This document shows positions 9,205-17,007 of a DNA stretch of 32,556 nt, piece by piece. The DNA comes from a virus: IMG/VR virus record IMGVR_UViG_3300036985_001946, positions 1 to 32,556 of that record, one strand, 5' to 3'. The notes below the pieces were generated by a model. It was given only the letters and a program-made list of their open reading frames with translations, was not told the DNA's origin and ran no database searches. A program made the position numbers and the translations under genes. The stretch's first letter is position 1, and each line of letters begins with the position of its first letter.

Positions 9205-9990
9205 TTAGCCCTTGTAGGCGCGACGGCGCTCTTGGAGAGCTACGTACTCAGGGCTGTTGTCCATCCGGTGAGCACCCATCTTGGCTGCCAGCTTACGTAC
9301 TTCGTTGCTGTACTGGGCTGCGGTCAAGGCTGAGTTGTCCGGCTGAAACGACTGCGGTGTTGAAGTTGTCACTTGGCCCGGCTCCACTACCGTGCCATAC
9401 GCTTTGGCATAAAGGCCGGCGAGGTACTGGGCAGCGGCGCGTGCCTGCATACCACCAGCGGCGAGCATTGCGTTGATGCTCTCCTTCTCAGCCGGATCGG
9501 CATTTGCGCCGGCCCACTCTGCGAGTCGGCCCCATGCCTCTTCGCCACCAACTTCTGCGTACACGAGAGTGTTGGTAGCTTGGGCCTCTGCTTCGGCAGC
9601 GGCCTTGAGGTTGCCCATGCCCTTCTCTGCGAGGGCTACGTACTGCTCCCAGCCACGGGCCTTGTCACCGAGGGACGCGAGCTTAGCTTTGAGGAAGTCG
9701 AAGTTGCCCTCTTCAAGGGCTGCCACGATAGCCGGGTCGTCTTTGGCGATGCCAAGGCCCGCCACCCACGAAGCTGCGAGGTCGAGACCAGCGTCCCCAG
9801 TCGGCTCAAAAGCTACCGGCGCTGGGACGGCTGGTTCCACCGGGGCTGCTGAGGCGGCGGGTGCTGCCGGTTCAATAGGGATCGACGGGACAACGGCAGG
9901 CACCACTGGAGCTACGGGTACTACCGGGACAACTGGAGCTACGGGTACTACCGGAGCTGGGGCAACTGGGGCTACTGCTGGGGTGGTCAC
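9205..9990 (-). CDS. Scaffolding / capsid assembly protein (T7 gp9-like)
   Basis: 261 residues, against 307 in T7 gp9. Residues 4-60 are an extreme Pro/Val/Ala low-complexity tract built from PVVPVAPVV-like units, followed by an acidic, alanine-rich helical domain (65-190) and a basic C-terminus (EVRKLAAKMGAHRM...ALQERRRAYKG) suited to binding the capsid inner surface. The start is GTG at 9990, overlapping the portal stop as GTGA with GGAG seven bases upstream. Position between portal and capsid is decisive. The Pro/Val/Ala tract is encoded by direct DNA repeats (listed separately). Confidence 0.88.
   Translation of the reverse strand: MTTPAVAPVAPAPVVPVAPVVPVVPVAPVVPAVVPSIPIEPAAPAASAAPVEPAVPAPVAFEPTGDAGLDLAASWVAGLGIAKDDPAIVAALEEGNFDFLKAKLASLGDKARGWEQYVALAEKGMGNLKAAAEAEAQATNTLVYAEVGGEEAWGRLAEWAGANADPAEKESINAMLAAGGMQARAAAQYLAGLYAKAYGTVVEPGQVTTSTPQSFQPDNSALTAAQYSNEVRKLAAKMGAHRMDNSPEYVALQERRRAYKG
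9905..9954. repeat. Two tandem copies of a 23-bp direct repeat, 27-bp period, in the scaffold gene
   Basis: The 23-base unit at 9905-9927 recurs exactly at 9932-9954. The 27-base period is nine codons, so the reading frame is kept and the Pro/Val-rich N-terminus gains one nine-residue unit per copy. This is a signature of slippage or unequal recombination. Confidence 0.9.
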
Positions 9991-11531
9991 TGTTGGACTC
10001 CTGCTTGATTGACTGCGATCTTACCACCGGCATCTGCGGCGGCTTGATTATTCATTTGCTGCTGCTGTGCATCTTGCATGGCCCGCTGCTGCTGCGCTAC
10101 TTCTGCCTCACCCAAGAGGACTTCCGAAGAAGCCACACCGCGACCTGCTGCTAACTTGGAGGCGATGGCACGGAGACGGAGCAGACCTTGTAGCTGCGGA
10201 GGCAGCTGGGTTACTGCGGCCAAGTCAGAGAGGAACAGCTTGAGAGCCTCGATGTCGCCGTTACGAGACAGCGCGTCGAGTCCAGTAATTACGATAGGCT
10301 TTATCTTTGCACCCTGCAAGGATAAGCCAATTATCCCGGTAAGCCAGAACGCCATAGGAGTCTGGAAGTCCACGGCCAGACGGGAGTAGGCACCGCCAAG
10401 GGCAGTCTCCAGTTCGTCGGCTTGCTGGCGGATTTCCTCTGCCGTTACGCGCTCAGCGTCGCGTGTCACTGCGCTGCCAAGAAGGAAGCCCGAGCCGATG
10501 CGGCGGATGTAGTCAGCGCCGATCTGCTGGATGATCTGAAGCTCACCGACTTTGCCGGACTGTACCAGCTGGATGTCATCTTTCATACCGGGCAAAGCTG
10601 CACCATTCTCGCTATTCTGCAAGTCCTCTGGCTTCGTCATACCACCGGGGTTGACCAGCCAGCGGAACTCAGACGACAAGATGGCAGATTCGATCTGTGC
10701 CCGGCTCAGGGTACTCAGGGCGGAGAAGTCGCCGGAGTAGTCCTCGACCAGCCCGGTGCCGTAGTCTGCATCGTCAGACAAGTCCCACGTCAAGGCACGA
10801 TAGGGCAGCTTGTTTGCCGGCCACTTACCGCCGAACTTGGCGGGCAGCGGCGTAGCGTCAATGTGCTGCGTCATCAGGTAGTCGCCTGACTTGCTATCGT
10901 AGCGCACCCACTTGTACAGGCCCACACGCTGGGCCTCGTCCCGCCCAGCAGAGAACTTGCCGATAGACAGCAGGTACTCCAGCACCGATTGGTCAAGCTC
11001 GTCTACGAGAATGTTCTCGCGGATCATCAGCTCAATGACCGTGCCATCGCAGTTACGCTTGGTTACGTAGTTCTTGAGGCCCATCACACGCAGCTTGTCT
11101 TTTGCGAGAATTAGCAGGACGTTGCCGGTAATGATGAGGTGCTTCAAGGACTCGTACAGCTTAGGGCGAGCGGCCATGCCGTCCAGCGCCTGCACTGCTT
11201 TTCGCTCGCCACCTGCAAGGGCTTCCGCAAGCTGCGCCTCATCGACGTTCAGCTGCTTGAGCTGGGCCATTAGGTCGTCGTCGGCTTGATAACGGAAGAA
11301 TGGGCGGCTGGGCGCAAATAGCGCAAGCATCATCTTGTTACAAAGGTGGTTCACGGCCTGCGCCCCGACCGACTGCCAGTCATGCGAGAGCACGCTGTTG
11401 TTTTGGTCATAGCCTACGGGTAGGCAAATCTTGGGGAGCGTGAAGGCCGCGAAGGTTTCGCATTTACGGAGCAAGCCAGAGCGAGCACCGTCGAGTTGGA
11501 GCCAACGTGCGGCGGCGTCTACTTGTGGCAT
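9987..11531 (-). CDS. Portal / head-tail connector protein (T7 gp8-like)
   Basis: 514 residues (T7 gp8 536). Conserved portal features include an early CLP motif (TLPKICLP, about 31-38), WQSVGAQAVNHLCNKMMLALFAP (52-74) and a late segment with AEVAQQQRAMQDAQQQQ, a glutamine-rich C-terminal helix typical of the family. The dodecameric portal forms the unique vertex through which DNA is packaged and ejected. The ATG is preceded by AAGGA. It sits after a small virion-type gene and before the scaffold gene, with a GTGA junction to the latter. Confidence 0.94.
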   Translation of the reverse strand: MPQVDAAARWLQLDGARSGLLRKCETFAAFTLPKICLPVGYDQNNSVLSHDWQSVGAQAVNHLCNKMMLALFAPSRPFFRYQADDDLMAQLKQLNVDEAQLAEALAGGERKAVQALDGMAARPKLYESLKHLIITGNVLLILAKDKLRVMGLKNYVTKRNCDGTVIELMIRENILVDELDQSVLEYLLSIGKFSAGRDEAQRVGLYKWVRYDSKSGDYLMTQHIDATPLPAKFGGKWPANKLPYRALTWDLSDDADYGTGLVEDYSGDFSALSTLSRAQIESAILSSEFRWLVNPGGMTKPEDLQNSENGAALPGMKDDIQLVQSGKVGELQIIQQIGADYIRRIGSGFLLGSAVTRDAERVTAEEIRQQADELETALGGAYSRLAVDFQTPMAFWLTGIIGLSLQGAKIKPIVITGLDALSRNGDIEALKLFLSDLAAVTQLPPQLQGLLRLRAIASKLAAGRGVASSEVLLGEAEVAQQQRAMQDAQQQQMNNQAAADAGGKIAVNQAGVQQ

Positions 11532-11540
11532 AGTGATTCC

Positions 11541-11864
11541 TTAAATGCGGAGGCCGGAGCTACTGGCTTGGAACGACTTCCGTCGCTGTGCCGTGGCCTT
11601 GGCCGGGTTTATATCGTTACCTACCTGCACCACCGGGGCGGCAGTCGGGGATTGGCTTTCGATTACAGCCTTCGCTGTCTCAGCAGCTTTGGCCTGAGCG
11701 ATCTGAGTCTCACTCTGAGCCTGCACTTGTGCAGCCTGCTGGGCAGCGTCTTGCTCGGCCCGCTTGGCAGCGGCGTTGACTTGAGCAGCCTGTTTCTTCG
11801 CAGCTTGGTGGCTGCTGACAGCGGAGGCTGCGCCCACTACTGCAATCGTTGCGCTAATCGCCAT
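11541..11864 (-). CDS. Small putative virion protein (positional analogue of T7 gp6.7/gp7.3)
   Basis: 107 residues from the ATG at 11864, which has AAGGAG about nine bases upstream; a longer frame starting at 11972 lacks a ribosome site. Residues 2-18 form a small-residue hydrophobic helix (AISATIAVVGAASAVSS), followed by a long Ala/Gln/Lys coiled-coil-like segment (20-70). Small proteins of this shape directly ahead of the portal gene in T7 relatives are minor virion or tail assembly proteins. The function is inferred from position and shape; I do not recognise the sequence. Confidence 0.65.
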   Translation of the reverse strand: MAISATIAVVGAASAVSSHQAAKKQAAQVNAAAKRAEQDAAQQAAQVQAQSETQIAQAKAAETAKAVIESQSPTAAPVVQVGNDINPAKATAQRRKSFQASSSGLRI

Positions 11865-12315
11865 GTGCGGCAAGCTCCTTAGAGTAGATGATGTCTTGGA
11901 CTGCGTAGGACTTGCTGAGCATTGTGTCCAGCGCGGTGTCCTTCTTTGCGTGCCACAGCATGAGCTTGGCACCTAGGGCAGCGACCTGAGTCTCCGTCTC
12001 TTCGACGAGTTTGCGACCAGCGCCGGAAAGGCGGTAGTCCTGCAATACGAACAGAAGGTCGTTCTGCCCAACTATCAGCCCGCTGTAGTGCGGATGGTTT
12101 ACAACGAACGTCAAGCTGTATCCGACGAGAGTGCCATTGTCGAACATGCCAATGCAGTGCAGATTGCCGGCATCTTGCATACGAGCGTACAGGTCTTTAT
12201 CAGGAGACAGCACCATCAGGTCTTTATTCAAAGCCACTTCGTCGTAGTGCAGCGGCAGGAGCGGAAGCATCATGCGGAACAGGTCAGAGAACTCGCGGTG
12301 TTCATAGGTAATCAT
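11854..12315 (-). CDS. GNAT-like N-acetyltransferase
   Basis: 153 residues with GNAT architecture: beta strands with LVGYSLTFVV (63-72), then NDLLFVLQDYRLSGAGRKLVEE (85-106), in which RLSGAGRKL matches the acetyl-CoA pyrophosphate-binding signature Q/R-x-x-G-x-G/A, and a later strand LGAKLMLWHA (114-123). Proteins of this type occur before the portal gene in many phiKMV-like phages; their substrate is unknown. The start is coupled to the upstream gene (ATGA) with GAGGG seven bases before it. The C-terminal end overlaps the next gene by 11 bases. Confidence 0.75.
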   Translation of the reverse strand: MITYEHREFSDLFRMMLPLLPLHYDEVALNKDLMVLSPDKDLYARMQDAGNLHCIGMFDNGTLVGYSLTFVVNHPHYSGLIVGQNDLLFVLQDYRLSGAGRKLVEETETQVAALGAKLMLWHAKKDTALDTMLSKSYAVQDIIYSKELAAHGD

Positions 12316-12614
12316 GCTGCGGCCCTCGGAGTAATTGAGATGAGATTCGCGTCATTGCCAGTAGCGGCTTCCTTGAGTGCGTCTAGGATTTCCTGCGGTG
12401 GTACTGCGTCATCGAATGATAGCAGGAAGCGCACCTCGTAAGCCTTGGAATCAAAGTACCACGGCTCGTCCACGACGGCGGCGTTTACAAGCCAGCCGCC
12501 CATGACAAAGGTGTCAGGGCTAGTAATCAGGTAGCTGCGAAGGCGACCAGCTGGGAGCAGGGCTGCAAGCAGCTCGGTGTGTTCGTGACGAATTCGCTCA
12601 GCGACCAGTGACAT
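12312..12614 (-). CDS. Hypothetical protein upstream of the acetyltransferase
   Basis: 100 residues from the ATG at 12614 (GAG six bases upstream); an in-frame ATG at 12620 is an alternative with a worse site. It shows a central hydrophobic patch (FVMGGWLVNAAVVDEPWYFD) and a second beta/alpha stretch (YEVRFLLSFDDAVPPQEILDALKEA) but no motif I recognise. It overlaps the preceding small gene by 17 bases and is coupled by ATGA to the acetyltransferase gene, so it is a genuine member of the late operon. Confidence 0.7.
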   Translation of the reverse strand: MSLVAERIRHEHTELLAALLPAGRLRSYLITSPDTFVMGGWLVNAAVVDEPWYFDSKAYEVRFLLSFDDAVPPQEILDALKEAATGNDANLISITPRAAA

Positions 12615-12768
12615 AGCCATCTCGCAGTAAGTTGAGGACGTGCTGGATACCTAGCTGGTAGCCTGCTTGTAATTCTGTTGTTTGGCCTCCGACAGCAATG
12701 CTGGGAAGCGCCCGTACAAGGGCAGCGAATGTCTCAGGATCGAGACGAGTAACGGTGTTGGTTGCCAT
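12598..12768 (-). CDS. Hypothetical 56-residue protein, first gene after the phage promoter
   Basis: Starts at the ATG at 12768 (MATNTVTRLDPETF...), with AAGGA about eight bases upstream. A longer frame beginning at 12813 would read through the putative phage promoter at 12784-12804 and has no ribosome site, so it is rejected. The product has a short amphipathic helix (PETFAALVRALPSI) and a second one (ELQAGYQLGIQHVLNLLRDGY). No family recognised. It would be the first cistron of transcripts starting at this promoter. Confidence 0.7.
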   Translation of the reverse strand: MATNTVTRLDPETFAALVRALPSIAVGGQTTELQAGYQLGIQHVLNLLRDGYVTGR

Positions 12769-12783
12769 AAAATGTTTCCTTGG

Positions 12784-12804
12784 GCTATAACTGTACCAAT
12801 TCAA
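12784..12804 (-). promoter_or_regulatory. Putative phage RNA polymerase promoter, late block
   Basis: A 21-base sequence whose core reads AATTGGTACAGTTATAGC on the minus strand occurs exactly twice in the window (here and at 32314-32334), both times upstream of minus-strand genes. Its form, AATT-GG-ACA-TATAG, resembles promoters of T7-group polymerases such as K11 and SP6 (ACACTATAG core). It sits directly behind the polymerase gene and 16 bases ahead of the first late gene. Initiation would be near the final GC (12784-12785). Confidence 0.72.
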
Positions 12805-12839
12805 AACCCGCATAGAATCTGATTCGGCACAGTTATAGC
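12784..12839. repeat. Inverted repeat: promoter plus a degenerate opposite-strand copy
   Basis: The arm 12784-12802 and the arm 12821-12839 are inverted copies, 11 bp perfect at the outer ends (GCTATAACTGT / ACAGTTATAGC), with three more pairs and wobbles inward and an 18-base spacer. On the plus strand the second arm matches 15 of 18 core promoter positions. The whole fits between the RNA polymerase stop (12850) and the first late gene. In RNA it could form a stem of about 14-16 bp without a U tract. Confidence 0.85.
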
Positions 12840-12849
12840 TGATAAAATG

Positions 12850-15282
12850 TCAGGAGAAAAAGTACATCGAGGACAGCACGCTGGTAATGTCGAGGGTGCC
12901 CCGGCTTGGCGGCGCGTCGATGAACGGGTACAGATCGTGGAACTGACGGAGAGGATCGTGTTTGACATACATGTCCACAAACACTTCTCGGATGATGTGG
13001 TAAAGCGCGTCTGCATCGGCAGCGTGAGTACCGTAGTCATCGTGGATCATTGCCAGAGCATCTATTGTCCGAGCGTCAGCATAGCATGTCACCATACACA
13101 AGTGTGCAGCATCCATACTGTGGATGAAGTTAGGAGCAATCCCATTCTTGTGAGCATTCCTATCAGGTAATTCTCCCTCAGAGCGCACCATGATCTTACC
13201 GTTGCCATGTAGTCTAGTATGGATACGATGATCCTGAGATTCCCAGTAGTGCTGTACAACTGGAAAGCCTGCTGGTGTAACCCAGCAAATACCCTCTGCA
13301 CCATTCTTGATGATCTTGTTAGAGCTGGCTTGCAGCCAGTCCATCGCTTCGCGAGCTTTGACAACTACGTCTGCGATAGCTTCCCATACAAAGTGGGATA
13401 GATACCGTGCAGCTCTGTCGTACTCTCCCTTCTCAAACTGCACAGCCTTGCCTTGCTTGAGGTAGTCAACGACAATGAACTCCGAGCAGGAGAATCTGGT
13501 GCTACCATACGGTAGGGTCATAACGCTACGCTTCACCAGTGTACGATTCATGCCGTGAGCTAACCACTTGGCACGGTAGCCAGCTGCATCTGGCGTCGCT
13601 GCTTCCAGCAGCTCCTGTACTCTGGCCGCAACCAGCGCGTATATGTCACTTGGCTTCGAGCCGGGAATAAGGTTTGTTGCCTTGCCACCTACCTCGTCCC
13701 GCAGCATAGCTGAGAAGTTTTGTAGGCCGTTGCAGCTACCATCCATACCCACTGACACACGAGACTCAAATGTCGTAGGAGAGTGGCACCACTCTGCGTA
13801 CTCAAAAACCCATGCAAGGAACTGCATTGGTACATCCGCTTCCCGCCACTCGTTGTGCGTGATTGGATCAGCAGCCATACGTAGAAAGAACTGCTTGTTC
13901 TCGTCAACCTTGCGGACACGTTCCGCCAGCGGCAACTTATCCCAACCCCAGCGGTTTGCTCCGGCGATCTTAAACCAATCGACAGCGCGCTCAGTGTTGA
14001 GCACCTTGCCGTCAGCGAACTCAAGCAGCGCCTTCTGCAAGTCTGAGCCTTGCGGTGACACCCCAGTGGTGCGGCAGTAGTGCCGGCCACGGAAGTCAGC
14101 GAAGTACACGAAGTACAGGGCGGGGTAGTCCTTGAACTCCTCTGACACCCGCATAGCTTGAGTGAAGCGGCCCCACTTGCTGCCCCTCAGCTTCAACTCG
14201 GTGTGCCAGTTAGCCATCTCCCGCTTCCACTGGCTGAACTCAGTCAACTCGTTTGGCGACATGTCGTCCTTAGTCTGGTTGACCAGCCAGTTCGGCCTTG
14301 GTGGTGCGGGGAAGTCTGCCTGCGACAGAATCTCATCGACATCAAAGTGACGGGCTACCTGCTTGGCAGCAGCGAGCACGCGCTGATTTATGCGCCACTT
14401 GACAGACTGCAATTTGTTCAGCGACTTGAACAGGTTCGGTGATGGGTTGTCTTGCAGGTACTCCCGCGCCGAGGGCGCAGCCTGCACGCAGAAGGGATAC
14501 ACACGCTTCATCTCACGGGTGTGAAAGCCACCCTCGGCCAGAGAAGTCCAGTCCTGCGGCTTCTCGACACATGGTGTGCTGAACTTGGCAACCTCCACGA
14601 CATACCCAGTGATTTGTTGCACCACGTTCATCGCCTCGTAGCTCAGGGCTACGCTGTCTGCCACGCTCATACGCCGCCGACGGCCATCCCACTCCTCAGT
14701 CCGGTGCATCTCAACAAGCCCCAGCTGCTCGCACTTGTTGAGCAGGTAAAGTCCGACCTGCTGCACGCTGCCGACACCCCAGTCCGGCAACTCGATGCCT
14801 CGCTCTTTGGCCTGCATCTTGAATACCGTCATGCGATGGCGCTCGGACTTGGACAACTTGCGGGTGAAGTCGTTTACGAGGGTGTGGAACAGGGCGGGGT
14901 CAATGTGCTCGAACACTGCAAGGCACTGCTCGTGGTATACAGCCCGGCCAATCGGATGATCCAAGTGACGTACCGACACCACGTCCTCTTTGCCGGAGGA
15001 CATGAGCGTGCTGATGATGGTGCGGCAGGTGAGGAACGCTACTGCTTCTGGGTCAATGCCCTTGAGTAGCAGCGTGTGGGCCTGCTGCCGGCCAGCCTTC
15101 TTCACCTTAAGGTCAGTCGCTACAGCCTGCGCAAGTGGGAGCACATACCGCTTATACAGCTCAGCAGTGTACGGGTTGTTGTGTGCCCGGCCCTGCTCTT
15201 CGTTGTTGGCAATGATGCGGGCTGCGCGGCATTTGCCGTGGGCATACATCTTGTGTTCCAGTTCCACTTGCGTCATCAGCAT
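12850..15282 (-). CDS. Phage single-subunit DNA-directed RNA polymerase (T7 gp1-like)
   Basis: 810 residues, the size of phiKMV-type enzymes (T7 883). Visible motifs: the D/TxxGR element FADFRGRHY (394-402); motif A DGSCNGLQNFSAMLRDEVGG (514-533) with catalytic Asp514; motif B KRSVMTLPYGS (584-594) with Lys584 and Tyr592; GIAPNFIHSMDAAHL (714-728); motif C HDDYGTHAAD (747-756) with Asp748. The C-terminus ends in FFS, comparable to the aromatic foot of T7 polymerase. It transcribes phage promoters independently of host subunits. The gene lies after the ligase gene (10-base gap) and just ahead of the promoter at 12784-12804, the phiKMV arrangement, which implies that host polymerase reads all preceding genes. 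ATG at 15282 chosen; an ATG two codons later is possible. Confidence 0.97.
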   Translation of the reverse strand: MLMTQVELEHKMYAHGKCRAARIIANNEEQGRAHNNPYTAELYKRYVLPLAQAVATDLKVKKAGRQQAHTLLLKGIDPEAVAFLTCRTIISTLMSSGKEDVVSVRHLDHPIGRAVYHEQCLAVFEHIDPALFHTLVNDFTRKLSKSERHRMTVFKMQAKERGIELPDWGVGSVQQVGLYLLNKCEQLGLVEMHRTEEWDGRRRRMSVADSVALSYEAMNVVQQITGYVVEVAKFSTPCVEKPQDWTSLAEGGFHTREMKRVYPFCVQAAPSAREYLQDNPSPNLFKSLNKLQSVKWRINQRVLAAAKQVARHFDVDEILSQADFPAPPRPNWLVNQTKDDMSPNELTEFSQWKREMANWHTELKLRGSKWGRFTQAMRVSEEFKDYPALYFVYFADFRGRHYCRTTGVSPQGSDLQKALLEFADGKVLNTERAVDWFKIAGANRWGWDKLPLAERVRKVDENKQFFLRMAADPITHNEWREADVPMQFLAWVFEYAEWCHSPTTFESRVSVGMDGSCNGLQNFSAMLRDEVGGKATNLIPGSKPSDIYALVAARVQELLEAATPDAAGYRAKWLAHGMNRTLVKRSVMTLPYGSTRFSCSEFIVVDYLKQGKAVQFEKGEYDRAARYLSHFVWEAIADVVVKAREAMDWLQASSNKIIKNGAEGICWVTPAGFPVVQHYWESQDHRIHTRLHGNGKIMVRSEGELPDRNAHKNGIAPNFIHSMDAAHLCMVTCYADARTIDALAMIHDDYGTHAADADALYHIIREVFVDMYVKHDPLRQFHDLYPFIDAPPSRGTLDITSVLSSMYFFS

Positions 15283-15292
15283 AGCTACGTTC

Positions 15293-16219
15293 TCATTTAT
15301 CAGGTTGGAGTTTATCGTGGCGAACGCCCTTGATGCTCGGCTCGCGGGGTACGCCGCCGCTGGTCAGGCCGAGGCATTCGATTTCAAAAATTTTGCCAAC
15401 CGCGAGGGACGGGTCAGCCCAGTACGCATTGCGATGGGCCTTGGTCAGCCCTGTGCCTGCGTTGGTGGTTGTATCGTTCCACTTGAATACCAATGCACCA
15501 GTCATGCCGGCCATCGCGCCCTTGCCCTCTTCCAGCCCCGTGCAGAGCAGGTCATAGGTGACGCGGTGCTTGACCTTGATGACCGCCCCGTCATTGCCGT
15601 CGTGCCCCTTCACCCAGCCAGCTTCCGGGTCACGCATGATTAGGCCGTCGTAGCCACCACGCGCCACGAGATTAGCGGCGAGCAGCTTGGCGGTGACGTA
15701 CTCGTCGTGGCCGTACTCACGGGCCAAGCTGACCATGTTTTCGTATGGGCAGCAGTCTTGCGGGAAGAACGCGCTGCGGAGGCCGATGTGGCGTTTCCAG
15801 AACGGGCGGCTACTCACCCCTTGCTCGTACTCCGAACGCAGCACAGCGTCGTTCAGGACGAGGCGTAGGTTGGTATCTCCAGCATGGCGGCGGAAGGCAC
15901 CGGAGATTTCAGGGAACTGGTCAGCACCGGGCCACCATGCCTCACCGAAAAGCACGATGCCCTCGTCGTTGCGCTGCACTATTTCAGAGAACATCGTCCA
16001 GACTTCTTCGTCGAGGTGCGAGAGGTTAGCCTTCTCACCAGTGCGGGACAGGTACTCCACCGTTCCGGCCTCGTTGACTAGCACGATAACGCAGCAGCCG
16101 TCATACTTAGCGAAGGCCCGGTAATGGGCCTCCAAGTATCCGGGCTGGGTCAGCAGCTTTGCTACCGGCTTCTTGCACTTCTCTGCCTCGCAGGCTTTGT
16201 GAACCAGATAGTTAGACAC
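15293..16219 (-). CDS. ATP-dependent DNA ligase
   Basis: About 308 residues. Nucleotidyltransferase motifs are clear: motif I FAKYDGCC (Lys near residue 38 is the adenylated residue), motif Ia-like LSRTGEK, motif III FGEAWW (near 91-96), motif IV GGYDGLIMRD (near 192-201) and motif V AVIKVKHR (near 215-222), followed by an OB-fold C-terminal part ending RHDKLQPDK. It seals nicks during phage DNA replication. No ATG precedes motif I plausibly; a GTG at 16219 (AGGGG ten bases upstream, overlapping the previous stop as GTGTCTAA) is chosen, with a TTG at 16225 as alternative. Confidence 0.93.
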   Translation of the reverse strand: MSNYLVHKACEAEKCKKPVAKLLTQPGYLEAHYRAFAKYDGCCVIVLVNEAGTVEYLSRTGEKANLSHLDEEVWTMFSEIVQRNDEGIVLFGEAWWPGADQFPEISGAFRRHAGDTNLRLVLNDAVLRSEYEQGVSSRPFWKRHIGLRSAFFPQDCCPYENMVSLAREYGHDEYVTAKLLAANLVARGGYDGLIMRDPEAGWVKGHDGNDGAVIKVKHRVTYDLLCTGLEEGKGAMAGMTGALVFKWNDTTTNAGTGLTKAHRNAYWADPSLAVGKIFEIECLGLTSGGVPREPSIKGVRHDKLQPDK

Positions 16220-16460
16220 GATCAATGTACCCCTGAATTACCGGGGCCATCGCCTCGGCAGTGGTAGGGCCGGCGTCGGCCAGTGCGTCAACCAGTTGCT
16301 GGCGCAGGTCGTCGTTCATACCACCGCATTCGTCGGCGCTGAATCGCCATCGGTCAACCACCTCGAACACGCAGTCGTCCCAAGGCAGGGAGGTGCAGTT
16401 GAAGTTGTAGCGAATCTCGATGGATACACGCTGTGCCCCCGACAGGCTAAGGTCAGTCAC
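16212..16460 (-). CDS. Hypothetical 82-residue protein with GTG start
   Basis: GTG at 16460 overlaps the upstream stop by four bases (GTGA) and has GGAGG seven bases upstream, which makes it a better start than the GTG at 16493 deeper in the upstream gene. The product begins VTDLSLSGAQRVSIEIRYNFNCTSLPWDD and has an alternating beta-type first half and a helical, acidic second half. No recognised family. It lies between DUF3310 and ligase genes and is probably a small accessory of DNA metabolism, but that is only context. Confidence 0.68.
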   Translation of the reverse strand: MTDLSLSGAQRVSIEIRYNFNCTSLPWDDCVFEVVDRWRFSADECGGMNDDLRQQLVDALADAGPTTAEAMAPVIQGYIDRV

Positions 16461-17005
16461 TTGCTTGCCTCCAACATCTGGTTGATGTACCACTGCGCCT
16501 TCTCCATCGCAATGTTCTGTTGCTTGATCCGCTCACGCCATGTGTACTTGAGGACGTTGCCCTTGCAGTATCCACGGAACTCTTCGGGAGTCAGGGCTGC
16601 ACGGATGGCGTCGATGCACTCGATGCCCCCTTGGGTGTAGTGCGGTGGGTGGTTGACTTCATCGACCGCAGGCATCATGTTGGTTTCACCAAACGCGGCC
16701 ACCGGGGTAGTCTGCATCTGTTCCTCACAGAAGGCGTGGGCTGCGCAGGGGCCGGGCACGGCCACTGGCTCAGCCGGGAAGTTCACCTTGTCCCAGTCCA
16801 CGCGGCAATCTTCCCCGAAGTAGACAGACACGCCGTTCGGGTAGAAGGTACACTCGTTGGTCTGACCAGTGTCGTCTGCGCTGTACCGTACCGTGCAGAA
16901 GAAGCTGCCCTCAGTAGTCTGGCGGATGACGTCGATGGAGTGGCGGGGATATGCGCCGTTGATGGCAGCGAGCAGGTATGTCTTGCCGATTTCAAGTTGG
17001 TTCAT
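16457..17005 (-). CDS. DUF3310 domain protein (phage nucleotide-metabolism-associated)
   Basis: 182 residues. The C-terminal 65 residues carry the DUF3310 signature: VNHPPHYTQGGIECIDAI (117-134), then GYCKGNVLKYTWRERIK (145-161) and KAQWYINQML (169-178). DUF3310 is common in phages beside replication genes; it is sometimes labelled nucleotide kinase but its reaction is unproven. The N-terminal 75 residues form a separate beta-rich segment (FFCTVRYSADDTGQTNECTFYPNG), perhaps a small SH3-like fold. It starts two bases after the exonuclease stop and is coupled to the next gene by GTGA. Confidence 0.85.
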   Translation of the reverse strand: MNQLEIGKTYLLAAINGAYPRHSIDVIRQTTEGSFFCTVRYSADDTGQTNECTFYPNGVSVYFGEDCRVDWDKVNFPAEPVAVPGPCAAHAFCEEQMQTTPVAAFGETNMMPAVDEVNHPPHYTQGGIECIDAIRAALTPEEFRGYCKGNVLKYTWRERIKQQNIAMEKAQWYINQMLEASK

Positions 17006-17007
17006 GA

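Noticed and set aside
14452-15069. Long plus-strand frame of 205 codons opposite the RNA polymerase gene
   Set aside because: Shadow of a GC-rich coding gene; codons mirror the polymerase frame and no ribosome site or neighbour supports it.
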